Source: an uncultured Clostridia bacterium (lineage in GTDB: Bacteria; Bacillota; Clostridia; Christensenellales; Pumilibacteraceae). From it: DNA of 35,515 nt. The stretch lies in assembly GCA_947086925.1 (NCBI GenBank), contig CAMUAL010000017.1, forward strand, positions 1 to 35,515, written 5' to 3'. This document shows, piece by piece, positions 22,514-30,610 of this stretch (position 1 is the first letter of the stretch; each line of letters starts with the position of its first letter). The notes under the pieces were generated by a model. The model did no database searches, had not been told where the DNA came from, and saw only the letters and a program-made list of their open reading frames with translations. The translations under genes were made by a program, and so were the position numbers.

Positions 22514-23220
22514 TCAGCTCGACTTCTTTTTAAACACATTGCACAAAACGACTATAACCGCTATCGCAACCGTTAGCAAAACCGAAAGCACCGCAACCGC
22601 CGCCACCAATCCGCCGTTCGACTTTTCAGGTGCGAAATGCGTCGGCTCGTTCGGCGGTGTAACGGGCGGGGCGTATTCACCGCCGCTTGTTTCTACAACG
22701 GCTCCGCAAACATCACACACGTCGGTATTATCGTTAAACACGTGAGTATGAAACGGCGAATCGTCTAAGGTGAGTACGTTTTCGTGGTTATACACTTCAA
22801 TCCATTTATAAAGTTCGGTTTGCACCGGATATTTACTGCCGCCGCTACCGACAATCTCGTTCCCGTCCGAGTCGGTAGCATACTGTTGATTGCCCGAATT
22901 CGGAATCGTGTGTATCCAATTCCAACACAAAAACCACGACCACATGCTTTTGCTCGCAATGGCGGCGTCTATATCGGGAAGCACAAACCGGACTCCGCAA
23001 TATCCAACGTGAAAGTAATGCTATTTGTAGCTTCAAGCAAGTACGCTTCACCCGTAAACAACAAACCGCCGAAGCCGTTCGGTACTTTTTTTCCGTCGGA
23101 TTGTGCATTCTCGGCTTCGTATTTGCACACAGATTCCGAAAGTTGAGCGGCATTGGCATCGCCTATTTTATTAGGCGCCGCGAATAAAACAACTGTCAGC
23201 AATAGTACAGCCGACAACAA
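22514..23220 (-). pseudogene. Remnant of a secreted, wall- or membrane-anchored GH26 mannanase
   Basis: Two pieces of one gene lie in different frames. The 5' piece (about 22969-23220) encodes a signal-peptide-like hydrophobic stretch (LLSAVLLLTVVLFAA) and the start of a CBM35-like domain (CKYEAENAQ). It hits a stop right after ESGLCFPI. The 3' piece (22514-22984) encodes the end of a GH26-like barrel (MWSWFLCWNWIH, YKWIEVYNHENVLTLDD), a CDVCG element, a proline-rich linker, one membrane helix and KKKSS. Most of the catalytic domain (about 300 residues) is missing at the junction near 22980, and no ATG with a ribosome site heads the 5' piece. I read this as an internal deletion plus frameshift. 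Calling the family GH26 rests on short C-terminal motifs. Confidence 0.7.
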
Positions 23221-23268
23221 AACGCATTTTAATCGTAATTCAAGCCCACCTAAATCTAATTTTGCAAA

Positions 23269-23400
23269 TTAGTCAAGCGTTTTTAGCATCTTTTTTTTCA
23301 CTAATTCAATTCTATGTAACATCACACCTAATGTAATTGACGTAACCAAAACAAGCATAGATATTACTAAACATAATGTACAAAATAATGTTAAAGTCAT
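23269..23400 (-). CDS. 43-residue single-pass membrane miniprotein
   Basis: A short frame with a clear ATG at 23400 and AAGAGG seven bases upstream. The product begins MTLTLFCTLCLVISMLVLVT: residues 4-28 form one hydrophobic helix, followed by a basic tail (HRIELVKKKMLK) that predicts N-out/C-in insertion. The stop is at 23269. I recognise no family. It lies between the mannanase remnant and the beta-helix gene, all on the same strand. Its small size, lack of homologue by eye and AT-rich composition leave room for a chance frame, but the ribosome site, the coherent membrane helix and the positive tail favour a real gene. A membrane-active toxin-like peptide or an accessory subunit are possible roles. 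Confidence 0.5.
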   Translation of the reverse strand: MTLTLFCTLCLVISMLVLVTSITLGVMLHRIELVKKKMLKTLD

Positions 23401-23458
23401 TTAGATGCCTCTTTACACGTTGTATTCACTGTCACCTACTTGATTGATAAACTTAATT

Positions 23459-23848
23459 TCACCTCACAGCAATTATTCCAAAATATCCAGCTCCCTGATA
23501 AAATCTATCAACATCATCATAAACTTGTCCACTAAAAGAACAATTAATTATCTTGCCTCCATTAAATATGCAAAAACCGCCTATATAGCAAGAAGACATT
23601 GGGCCACTTGGCATAAATGATAAATCCATATAAATTGCCCCGCTTACATTACAATTTTCTATTGTTGCTCCAGAACTGATTGTTTTACATATGCCATAAT
23701 TATACTTTGCGTTGCATTTAACATTAATTTTAAAATTTGCATTTCGAATTGAAGCGTTTTCACCCAACAAATAGAATAATGCACCTTGTATTATTGTTAT
23801 GGTGTTGTCCGTTGCCTCAACAGAAATGATTCGATAGCCTCTTTGCAT
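23459..23848 (-). CDS. Short beta-helix-like protein, perhaps a fragment of a surface protein
   Basis: A 129-residue product with alternating short strands and repeated turn motifs: GENASIRNANFKINV, SGATIENCNVSGAIY and NGGKIINCSFSGQVY. These G-x-I-x-N-x-x-x-S/K-G rungs are typical of right-handed parallel beta-helices and GLUG-like repeats in cell-surface proteins. It has no signal peptide, so it may be the tail end of a longer degraded gene. Yet a near-consensus promoter ends six bases before the ATG at 23848, and no ribosome site is at the proper distance (AAAGGG is 13 bases off). An in-frame TGA lies seven codons upstream. Function unknown; whether it is expressed is uncertain. Confidence 0.5.
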   Translation of the reverse strand: MQRGYRIISVEATDNTITIIQGALFYLLGENASIRNANFKINVKCNAKYNYGICKTISSGATIENCNVSGAIYMDLSFMPSGPMSSCYIGGFCIFNGGKIINCSFSGQVYDDVDRFYQGAGYFGIIAVR

Positions 23849-23854
23849 GAAAAA

Positions 23855-23883
23855 ATTATAGCCCTTTCAACTTAATTTGGCAA
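23855..23883 (-). promoter_or_regulatory. Near-consensus sigma-A promoter abutting the ATG at 23848
   Basis: On the minus strand TTGCCA (23878-23883), a 17-base spacer and a perfect TATAAT (23855-23860). Six bases (TTTTTC) separate the -10 from the ATG, so the predicted transcription start falls on the start codon. It begins 16 bases after the ugd gene. Confidence 0.75.
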
Positions 23884-23898
23884 CAATAACTATTACAG

Positions 23899-25131
23899 CT
23901 AATCACACCTAAAAATATCTCTTGTGTAAACTTTTGCGTTCACATCATCCAAACAAATATCGTACCTGTTTGCAATAATAGCCTCGCTCATATTTTTAAA
24001 CTTCGCTAAATCATTTACTATCAAACTGCCAAAAAATGTTTCTCCGTCTTTCAACGTAGGTTCATATACAATAACTTTTGCCCCCTTAGCTTTAATTCGT
24101 TTCATCACACCTTGAATTGAGCTTTGTCTGAAATTATCTGAATTACTTTTCATAGTAAGTCGATAAACACCAATAGTTATCTGCTTTTCTTTCTCTGCCG
24201 AATATTCTCCGTTTTCGTTATAATACCCCGCTAATTTTAATACGCGGTCGGCAATAAAATCTTTTCGTGTTCGGTTGGATTCGACAATAGCTTGTATTAA
24301 ATTCTCCGGAACATCCACATAATTCGCCAAAAGTTGCTTGGTATCTTTGGGCAAACAATAACCACCATACCCAAAAGAGGGATTATTATAATGTGTCCCA
24401 ATGCGCGGATCAAGGCATACTCCGTCAATTATGGCCTTTGTATCTAACCCCTTTATCTCGGCATACGTATCGAGTTCATTAAAATACGATACGCGAAGTG
24501 CTAAATATGTGTTGGCAAAAAGTTTAACCGCTTCGGCTTCCGTAAAACCCATAATACGAGTTTCTATATCTTGTTTTATTGCGCCCTGCTTTAATAAATC
24601 AATGAAAGTATGAGCAACGCCAACCAATCGCTTATCTTCTAAATCAGTGCCGACGATTATTCTGCTTGGATACAAATTATCGTATAACGCCTTACTTTCA
24701 CGCAAGAACTCGGGACTGAAAATAATATTCCTACTTCCCGTTATTTCACGAATTGAACGTGTATAACCGACGGGAATAGTTGACTTTATAACCATAGCCG
24801 CTGTGGGATTATATTGCATAACCGATTTAATAACGGCTTCAACCGCGGAAGTATCAAAAAAATTCTTTTGGCTGTCATAATTTGTAGGCGCGGCTATAAT
24901 AACAAGTTCGGCATTCGCATACGCTGTTTTTGCATCCAAAGTCGCTACAAGATTGAGTTTTTTCTCGGCAAGATATTTTTCGATATACTCGTCTTGTATG
25001 GGAGACTTACGCTTATTGATAAGTTCCACCTTTTCGGGAACAATATCAACCGCCACAACGTCATTATGCTGTGCAAGCAATACCGCCAAAGATAATCCCA
25101 CATATCCCGTTCCGGCAACTGCAATCTTCAT
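23899..25131 (-). CDS. ugd: UDP-glucose 6-dehydrogenase
   Basis: Oxidises UDP-glucose to UDP-glucuronate with two NAD+. The 410-residue product has the Rossmann start MKIAVAGTGYVGLSLAVLLA, the family runs APTNYD, KSTIPVGYT and SPEFLRE, and the catalytic cysteine in GYGGYCLPKDTKQL. The last third is the UDP-binding domain (IGVYRLTMKSNSDNFRQSS). The ATG at 25131 overlaps the stop of the upstream epimerase by four bases (ATGA), with AAAGGAGAT before it. It is the last gene of the polysaccharide locus and takes its substrate from GalU (13084-13956). Confidence 0.95.
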   Translation of the reverse strand: MKIAVAGTGYVGLSLAVLLAQHNDVVAVDIVPEKVELINKRKSPIQDEYIEKYLAEKKLNLVATLDAKTAYANAELVIIAAPTNYDSQKNFFDTSAVEAVIKSVMQYNPTAAMVIKSTIPVGYTRSIREITGSRNIIFSPEFLRESKALYDNLYPSRIIVGTDLEDKRLVGVAHTFIDLLKQGAIKQDIETRIMGFTEAEAVKLFANTYLALRVSYFNELDTYAEIKGLDTKAIIDGVCLDPRIGTHYNNPSFGYGGYCLPKDTKQLLANYVDVPENLIQAIVESNRTRKDFIADRVLKLAGYYNENGEYSAEKEKQITIGVYRLTMKSNSDNFRQSSIQGVMKRIKAKGAKVIVYEPTLKDGETFFGSLIVNDLAKFKNMSEAIIANRYDICLDDVNAKVYTRDIFRCD

Positions 25132-26213
25132 GTTCTATCTCCTTTGTTTCGAATATAAAATTCATAATACCATTCAGCAAACTTTCTTAACCCCGTTCTT
25201 AACGGCGTGTTCGGCTTAAAACCGAAATCTCGTTCAAGCGGAGAAGTATCGGCATAAGTTATAGGCACATCTCCTGCTTGCATAGGCACAAGCTTTTTAT
25301 GTTTTTCAAAATCGTAGTCAGTCGGTAAAACTTTTGCGCGAATCAATTCTTGTTGCAAAATGTCTACGAACTCCAAAAGATTTTCAGGTTTGCTATTCCC
25401 TATGTTATAAATTTTGTACGGTGGAATGGGCAACTCGTCGTCTCCGACTTTATGTTCGGGCGGTTTTTGCATAACTCTGACTATACCTTCTACAATATCG
25501 TCTATATACGTAAAATCGCGTTTGCAATTTCCGTAATTGAATATCTCTATTGTCTTTCCTTCACGCAATTTATCGGTAAAACCGAAATACGCCATATCCG
25601 GTCTTCCCGCTGGTCCGTAAACGGTAAAAAATCGCAATCCCGTAGAGGGTATATTATATAGTTTGGAATATGCGTGTGCCATCAGCTCGTTTGACTTTTT
25701 TGTGGCTGCATAGAGCGAAACGGGATTATCTACCTTGTCCTCGATGGAATACGGCACTTTTTCGTTCGTTCCGTAAACCGAAGAACTTGAAGCGTATACT
25801 AAATGTTCCACTCCTGCTTGCCCACTATCGTACGAGTGACGACACGCCTCCAAAATGTTATAAAAGCCTATTACATTCGACTCGATATAAGCATCGGGAT
25901 TTGTTATTGAATATCTTACTCCCGCTTGTGCGGCAAGGTTTACAACAATATCGGGCTTGTATTCGTTGAACATATTCCGAACAATCTCACTGTTCGATAT
26001 ATCGCCTTTTATAAATATCCATTTGTTATTCGTTTCTTTTGCGGCACATTCGATTTGCTCCAATCTATATTGTTTGATTGAAACATCGTAATAATCGTTC
26101 AAATTATCTAATCCGATTATCGTTAAACCACGTCCTTCTCGCAACAGTTTGACTGTTAAATTAGCACCGATAAACCCCACCGCACCTGTTATCAATATTG
26201 ATTTGTTTTTCAT
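25128..26213 (-). CDS. UDP-glucuronate 4-epimerase
   Basis: Short-chain dehydrogenase-type sugar-nucleotide epimerase, likely interconverting UDP-glucuronate and UDP-galacturonate. The 361-residue product has the NAD-binding GAVGFIGANL, the catalytic serine-rich YASSSSVYG, Y-x-x-x-K in YAATKKSNE, and the segment GRPDMAYFGFTDKLREGKTI followed by NYGNCKRDFTYIDDIVEGI. This segment is characteristic of the CapI/GAE group rather than GalE. It overlaps ugd (its substrate supplier) by four bases at one end and the deacetylase stop by four at the other (ATGA both times). The neighbouring ugd strongly supports the substrate. Confidence 0.9.
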   Translation of the reverse strand: MKNKSILITGAVGFIGANLTVKLLREGRGLTIIGLDNLNDYYDVSIKQYRLEQIECAAKETNNKWIFIKGDISNSEIVRNMFNEYKPDIVVNLAAQAGVRYSITNPDAYIESNVIGFYNILEACRHSYDSGQAGVEHLVYASSSSVYGTNEKVPYSIEDKVDNPVSLYAATKKSNELMAHAYSKLYNIPSTGLRFFTVYGPAGRPDMAYFGFTDKLREGKTIEIFNYGNCKRDFTYIDDIVEGIVRVMQKPPEHKVGDDELPIPPYKIYNIGNSKPENLLEFVDILQQELIRAKVLPTDYDFEKHKKLVPMQAGDVPITYADTSPLERDFGFKPNTPLRTGLRKFAEWYYEFYIRNKGDRT

Positions 26214-27166
26214 TTTGCCTCCGAAATTCGTTTTAGTATTTTAGAATAATAATCACGTAAAGTCATACCCTCAAAATATTTAGAGCAATATTTGAATAAA
26301 TTCTTCAAAATGATATATAAATTCTCTATATCATTTTCCGTTTTGAATGTAGGACTGCCACCCGGCATCAATTCGGATGAGTGAAGCATAAACATAATAT
26401 AATCGGATTGGGACTTTGCAATCATTTCCGCAAGTTTGATCATGCTATTTAGGTTTTTTCCATTAGGGCGAAGCCAGACTACATTACCTTTTATCGCGCG
26501 ATAAGCCCCCCTTAAAATTTCTCGTGCCGATAAAGTATTATCAAGCATAAATTTATGCGTTTTTCTAATGCTGACCGGCATTTCCAATATTTTGCCGCTA
26601 TCGGTATTTATCCAATATGGATTTTCGGAAAAATCGGAATAGTCAACTCCTTTTGCATTCTTTGTTGCTCCTTTAGAATTTACCCAATTAATATGAGGAG
26701 TTACCGAACAATCGACACAATAACCATACTTTGCAAGTAGCTCGAAATATTTTTCATTCATAGCCCATCTACCTGCCCTATGTGATATTGGCGTTATCCC
26801 AATCTTTTTTATAGCGTCTGTCATAACGGCAATTTTCTCTTCCATTACTTCGATTGGATATTCAATAAGATATGGCGCTCCGTTTTGTACTATATCCAAT
26901 TCATACTCCGGTGGAGTGTTCCACGCATGAAGATGCATACCAAGTTCGCCGTTTTTTTCTTGCTCGATTTTAGCTATAAATTCCAAATATCTCAAATCTC
27001 GTATAATCTCGTAATTTGTGAGCCAAACAGGCTTAAACCCGAAATCGTTACATAAATTTTGAAAACGCGGTAAATACTTTACGTTCTCGGTTGTTATCGC
27101 ATCACCGAATTTCCACTCCCAAAGGTTATCGCCCTCCGTATCTATTGTAATTATAAATTTTTTCAT
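26210..27166 (-). CDS. Polysaccharide deacetylase-like protein (NodB fold, WalW-like)
   Basis: Predicted metal-dependent carbohydrate esterase acting on an N- or O-acetylated sugar. The 318-residue product begins MKKFIITIDTEGDNLWEWK, where D-T-E-x-D holds the first acidic metal ligand. GELGMHLHAWNTPP gives the histidine pair, SHRAGRWAMN the conserved arginine, and MFMLHSSELMPGG the late histidine. No signal peptide or membrane helix is visible, so it may act on lipid-linked intermediates or nucleotide sugars in the cytoplasm. The ATG at 27166 was chosen over a 14-codon longer frame because the family starts at the first strand; AGGAAA lies 10 bases upstream. Coupled to the epimerase by ATGA. 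Confidence 0.75.
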   Translation of the reverse strand: MKKFIITIDTEGDNLWEWKFGDAITTENVKYLPRFQNLCNDFGFKPVWLTNYEIIRDLRYLEFIAKIEQEKNGELGMHLHAWNTPPEYELDIVQNGAPYLIEYPIEVMEEKIAVMTDAIKKIGITPISHRAGRWAMNEKYFELLAKYGYCVDCSVTPHINWVNSKGATKNAKGVDYSDFSENPYWINTDSGKILEMPVSIRKTHKFMLDNTLSAREILRGAYRAIKGNVVWLRPNGKNLNSMIKLAEMIAKSQSDYIMFMLHSSELMPGGSPTFKTENDIENLYIILKNLFKYCSKYFEGMTLRDYYSKILKRISEAK

Positions 27167-27173
27167 TGTTCGA

Positions 27174-27935
27174 TTATTTCCTAAACACTCGTTGATATAA
27201 AGAAGCAATTTTTGCTTTTAGCGACAAGTTTATTGTACAGTTATAATAATCTATCGGTTCACCCCCAAAACTCATTTTGAACTTATCTATACCATTCGGT
27301 TGTTTGGGATTGGAAATGCCTCCCCAATCATACGATACAACGCCTAATTCTTTAAGATACAACATATCTTTATAATGCAAAAACTTATTGGCTCTGCCTA
27401 TTGTATTCTTTATAGCATTATCTTGTACTCTAAATTCGGAACACGAATGTAACAGCCTTGCATTAGAACTATCGATAATGTACGAATGAAAAACACACGG
27501 CATATCTACGATATAAGCGCTTGTCAACAAAAAAGCATTGTTCTCAATATATGCTTTGACACTATTAATTTCAAGTGCTCTATCCATTCCTTTTTCGGCA
27601 TACATTTCACCATACATATCCGCAAAAATGTTAATAATGTCAGACCGAATCCGCAAATCGTCCGAAGTAAATGCTTTACAAATTACGCCCTCGCGTTCCG
27701 CTCTCCTTATTTCATTCCTAACAGTAGAAGAAAATGTGAGCAATAACGATTCTGCATTCGCATCATCTAAATCAGATATAAGAGTGTGCTGTAATTCGGA
27801 TGTCTTTGATATCTTTGTAGGGTTTGCATGCACGCAAACTCTTGCAGCTTGACTGCCTATTTCTTTTTTAGAGCTAAATTCTTCAAACCAAATATGCTCT
27901 GTATAAAAAAGTTTACCTTTTATCATCGTTCTCAT
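27174..27935 (-). CDS. FemAB/BioF2-like GNAT-fold acyl or aminoacyl transferase
   Basis: A 253-residue protein with the GNAT-like double domain of FemAB-related enzymes. LLLTFSSTVRNEIRRAEREG matches the family's RN-x-I-R/K-K/R-A element, DMYGEMYAEKGM the acceptor region, and YDWGGISNP...GIDKFKMSFGGEPIDYYN the characteristic end. Such proteins add amino acids to peptidoglycan bridges or acylate sugars; in polysaccharide loci the acceptor is often an amino sugar or uronic acid. Three in-frame ATGs exist (27950, 27935, 27926). I chose 27935 because GAGG lies nine bases before it. It overlaps the flippase gene by 23 bases. No membrane helix is seen. Confidence 0.7.
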   Translation of the reverse strand: MRTMIKGKLFYTEHIWFEEFSSKKEIGSQAARVCVHANPTKISKTSELQHTLISDLDDANAESLLLTFSSTVRNEIRRAEREGVICKAFTSDDLRIRSDIINIFADMYGEMYAEKGMDRALEINSVKAYIENNAFLLTSAYIVDMPCVFHSYIIDSSNARLLHSCSEFRVQDNAIKNTIGRANKFLHYKDMLYLKELGVVSYDWGGISNPKQPNGIDKFKMSFGGEPIDYYNCTINLSLKAKIASLYQRVFRK

Positions 27936-29472
27936 AAGTATCGACCTCATTTGATTCTTGTTTGGTTTCTATTCCGGAATTGTCGCTCGCCACACTCAAA
28001 CCCTGTTTATCTTTCTTATGTATTTTCAATTTGCTTTTAATCGATGAAATCAAGTATCGATAAGGTTCTATTTTAGTTATGAGGCAAAGAAGCAAATAAA
28101 CTAATATCCCGCAAAAAACTTGAAGGACTAACAACGCTATTTCATTCATCGGAATATACCCAATCCCATATACTATTCCGCCCATAACAAACGCAATAGC
28201 CAAAGACGGTAACATATCAGCTAATTGCTCTCTAAAACTATAATTTATCAATTTTTTGGTAAATAATAAAAAGCATAAAACACTGATAAAAGTGCTTAAC
28301 AATGAAAATAACGCAACCCACAGAACACTTTTGAGCACAAATATTGCAAGAAGTGATAGGATAATACTTGCAACATTTATTACAGCCATTATACCAAAAA
28401 CCAAGCCACTTTTCCCGAGCGCTAAAAGTGCTTGATTACACGAAGATTCAATTGGACGAGTTAAATAATTTGCACAAAATACCCAAATAAAAGGTATAGC
28501 GAATGTCCATTTATCGGTCAGCACCACCGGTACAAATATTTGTGCTATTGCGGCAAATCCTATAAGAAAAGGCGCCAATAAAAATGTTTCCAACTTTATG
28601 CAACGGCGCAAAGCCCTTTTCATCTCGACCTTATCGTCTTGCATTCGTGAAAATGTAGGCAACATCACTTTTTGAATGGTCGTATTAACATTATCCACCA
28701 ATAGCGCAGGATATTTTCTCCCCTGATCGTAATAAGCCAAGTCTTCTGGACCGAAATTTTTGCCTACAAGTAAACTCCTTATGCTATTTTCGGATGTAGC
28801 TATCAAATTAGTACATAAAACTTTCCATCCAAAAGAATATATCTCTTTTGCTTTCTTCTTTGAAGTTTTTATTCCCGGATTCCAACCGCCGACAAAGCAC
28901 AATACAATTGTGTCTATAAACGAGTTCGTTAAATATTGCGATACAAGCGCCCAAACACCAAAACCGCAATAAGCCATAATAATACCCGCCGCACACGAAA
29001 TTACTGTTCCAAAAATAGTTGCAATAAAAAATTTTCGGAATTTCATCTCTCTTTGCAGATGTGCTTGCTGAACCGTATTTAACGACGTTATAATTAACCG
29101 AACTCCCAAAACTCTTATAATGTTCGTTAAAATATCTCTTTGATAAAATAAAGCAATATACGGAGCTGCAAAAAACAGAATTATATATAATACAACAGAC
29201 ATCCCAAAACTCATATAAAATGCTGTATTATAATCGGATTTATCCGCCTCTTGTTTTTGCACAAGCGCCGTACCGAAACCGCCCGTGACAAAAACATCGC
29301 ATATCGATATGAAAACCATAACAATCGAAATAACGCCATAGTCGTCCGGCGATAAAATGCGTGCGAGAATTATGCCGACAATCAATGTAACTAATTGTGC
29401 ACAAATTCTTTCGCCAAACGACCAAAAAAGTCCGCCGACTACTTTGCGTTTAGTTGTTTGCTGTTCTTCCAT
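27913..29472 (-). CDS. Wzx-type polysaccharide flippase (MOP/PST family)
   Basis: Membrane transporter that flips undecaprenol-linked repeat units across the membrane. The 519-residue product has the start typical of the WzxC/PST group (VVGGLFWSFGERICAQLVTL, then ILARILSPDDYGVISIVMVF) and about 12-14 hydrophobic segments. Between them lies the cytoplasmic QGRKYPALLVDNVNTTIQKV and MLPTFSRMQDD. A hydrophilic tail of about 45 residues closes the protein (HKKDKQGLSVASDNSG). The ATG at 29472 follows the GT4 stop, five bases away, with only AGAAAG as ribosome site, so coupling is likely. With the EpsG-like polymerase (30611-31741) it marks the locus as Wzx/Wzy-dependent. Confidence 0.9.
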   Translation of the reverse strand: MEEQQTTKRKVVGGLFWSFGERICAQLVTLIVGIILARILSPDDYGVISIVMVFISICDVFVTGGFGTALVQKQEADKSDYNTAFYMSFGMSVVLYIILFFAAPYIALFYQRDILTNIIRVLGVRLIITSLNTVQQAHLQREMKFRKFFIATIFGTVISCAAGIIMAYCGFGVWALVSQYLTNSFIDTIVLCFVGGWNPGIKTSKKKAKEIYSFGWKVLCTNLIATSENSIRSLLVGKNFGPEDLAYYDQGRKYPALLVDNVNTTIQKVMLPTFSRMQDDKVEMKRALRRCIKLETFLLAPFLIGFAAIAQIFVPVVLTDKWTFAIPFIWVFCANYLTRPIESSCNQALLALGKSGLVFGIMAVINVASIILSLLAIFVLKSVLWVALFSLLSTFISVLCFLLFTKKLINYSFREQLADMLPSLAIAFVMGGIVYGIGYIPMNEIALLVLQVFCGILVYLLLCLITKIEPYRYLISSIKSKLKIHKKDKQGLSVASDNSGIETKQESNEVDTYENDDKR

Positions 29473-29476
29473 CTTT

Positions 29477-30589
29477 CTAACCTATGATATTTGCATACAG
29501 TTCAATCAGTCGGCTAATAACATTCTTTCTGTCGAACTTATAAATATCCCCGATTTTAATGTTATTACTGTCCATCAAAACGCTATCCGCCCAACTTTCA
29601 TCGGACTCGTTCAAAGACATTTGTACACAATTTGAATTACAAATCACATCATTTGGCACTGCTTCCGAAACAACGCAGTTTATTCCCAATGCTTGAGCTT
29701 CAATCGTCGCAAGAGAAAAACTTTCCGAATATGAAGGCAATATAAACGCATTTAAACAACTAATAATCGATGTCGCGTTCTCTCTTACTCCCAAAAAGCG
29801 AACATAATCCGTCAACCCATATTGGCGAACACGCTCCTTAATCTCACTCATACGCCCATTCTCGTCACCACCTATCAAAATTAAAAAAGAATCTTCACGG
29901 CGGTTATGCACGGAATTGAATACATCTATGATTTTTTCATGATTTTTAACTTTGTGAAATCTTCCCACATGACCCAAAACAAATGCAGAATCAGGTATAT
30001 TCAGCTTTGCTAAAAATTTCTCTCTGCTATACGCTTTATTTTTAATCGAATCAATATCAACAGAATTGGGTGTAATAAAAATACTATCCGTATTAAAATA
30101 CTTTTTGATATCGGATTTTGCCTTACTTGTCAACGCAAAGAAAGACAATCCTTGCTTCGTCATTTTTTGTAAAACAGAAAAATTCTTTTTGGAATATATT
30201 TTAAGCGCCCGCTCGACATCGGCATGAAATGTATATATTATTTTATCGGCAGGAAACTTCACGCCCTGTAACCTGTTAATCAACGAATGCACATGAATAA
30301 TATCCGGCTTTTCCTCGGTAATGATTTTATTAAATCTTCTCTTGTAATTTATAAGTCTGATTTTAATTTTCCATAGAATTGCGCCGCACGTAGATTCAGG
30401 CATTGTGGTATCAAGTGCATAAATCTTTATTCCTGCATCTTTTACTTGTTTTTCAAGAAAAGTGTCAACTCTTTGGTTCACGACCAACACCACTTCTATA
30501 TTATTCGCCTTTAACTCAATCAAATTATTCGCAACTATTGTTTCTGCCCCGCCTATTACAAGGGCATGAATATAATATAAAACTTTCAA
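29477..30589 (-). CDS. Family 4 glycosyltransferase (GT-B fold)
   Basis: Retaining glycosyltransferase that would add a sugar to the lipid-linked repeat unit. The 370-residue product has the N-terminal domain start YIHALVIGGAETIV, the domain switch VLGHVGRFHKVKNHEKI, and the donor-binding E-x7-E element in YSESFSLATIEAQALG. It starts with TTG at 30589, supported by GGAGGA six bases upstream; no ATG lies in the frame nearby. It follows the polymerase gene by 21 bases. Donor and linkage are unknown. Confidence 0.88.
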   Translation of the reverse strand: MKVLYYIHALVIGGAETIVANNLIELKANNIEVVLVVNQRVDTFLEKQVKDAGIKIYALDTTMPESTCGAILWKIKIRLINYKRRFNKIITEEKPDIIHVHSLINRLQGVKFPADKIIYTFHADVERALKIYSKKNFSVLQKMTKQGLSFFALTSKAKSDIKKYFNTDSIFITPNSVDIDSIKNKAYSREKFLAKLNIPDSAFVLGHVGRFHKVKNHEKIIDVFNSVHNRREDSFLILIGGDENGRMSEIKERVRQYGLTDYVRFLGVRENATSIISCLNAFILPSYSESFSLATIEAQALGINCVVSEAVPNDVICNSNCVQMSLNESDESWADSVLMDSNNIKIGDIYKFDRKNVISRLIELYANIIG

Positions 30590-30610
30590 AACATCCTCCG
30601 TAAAGTAGGC

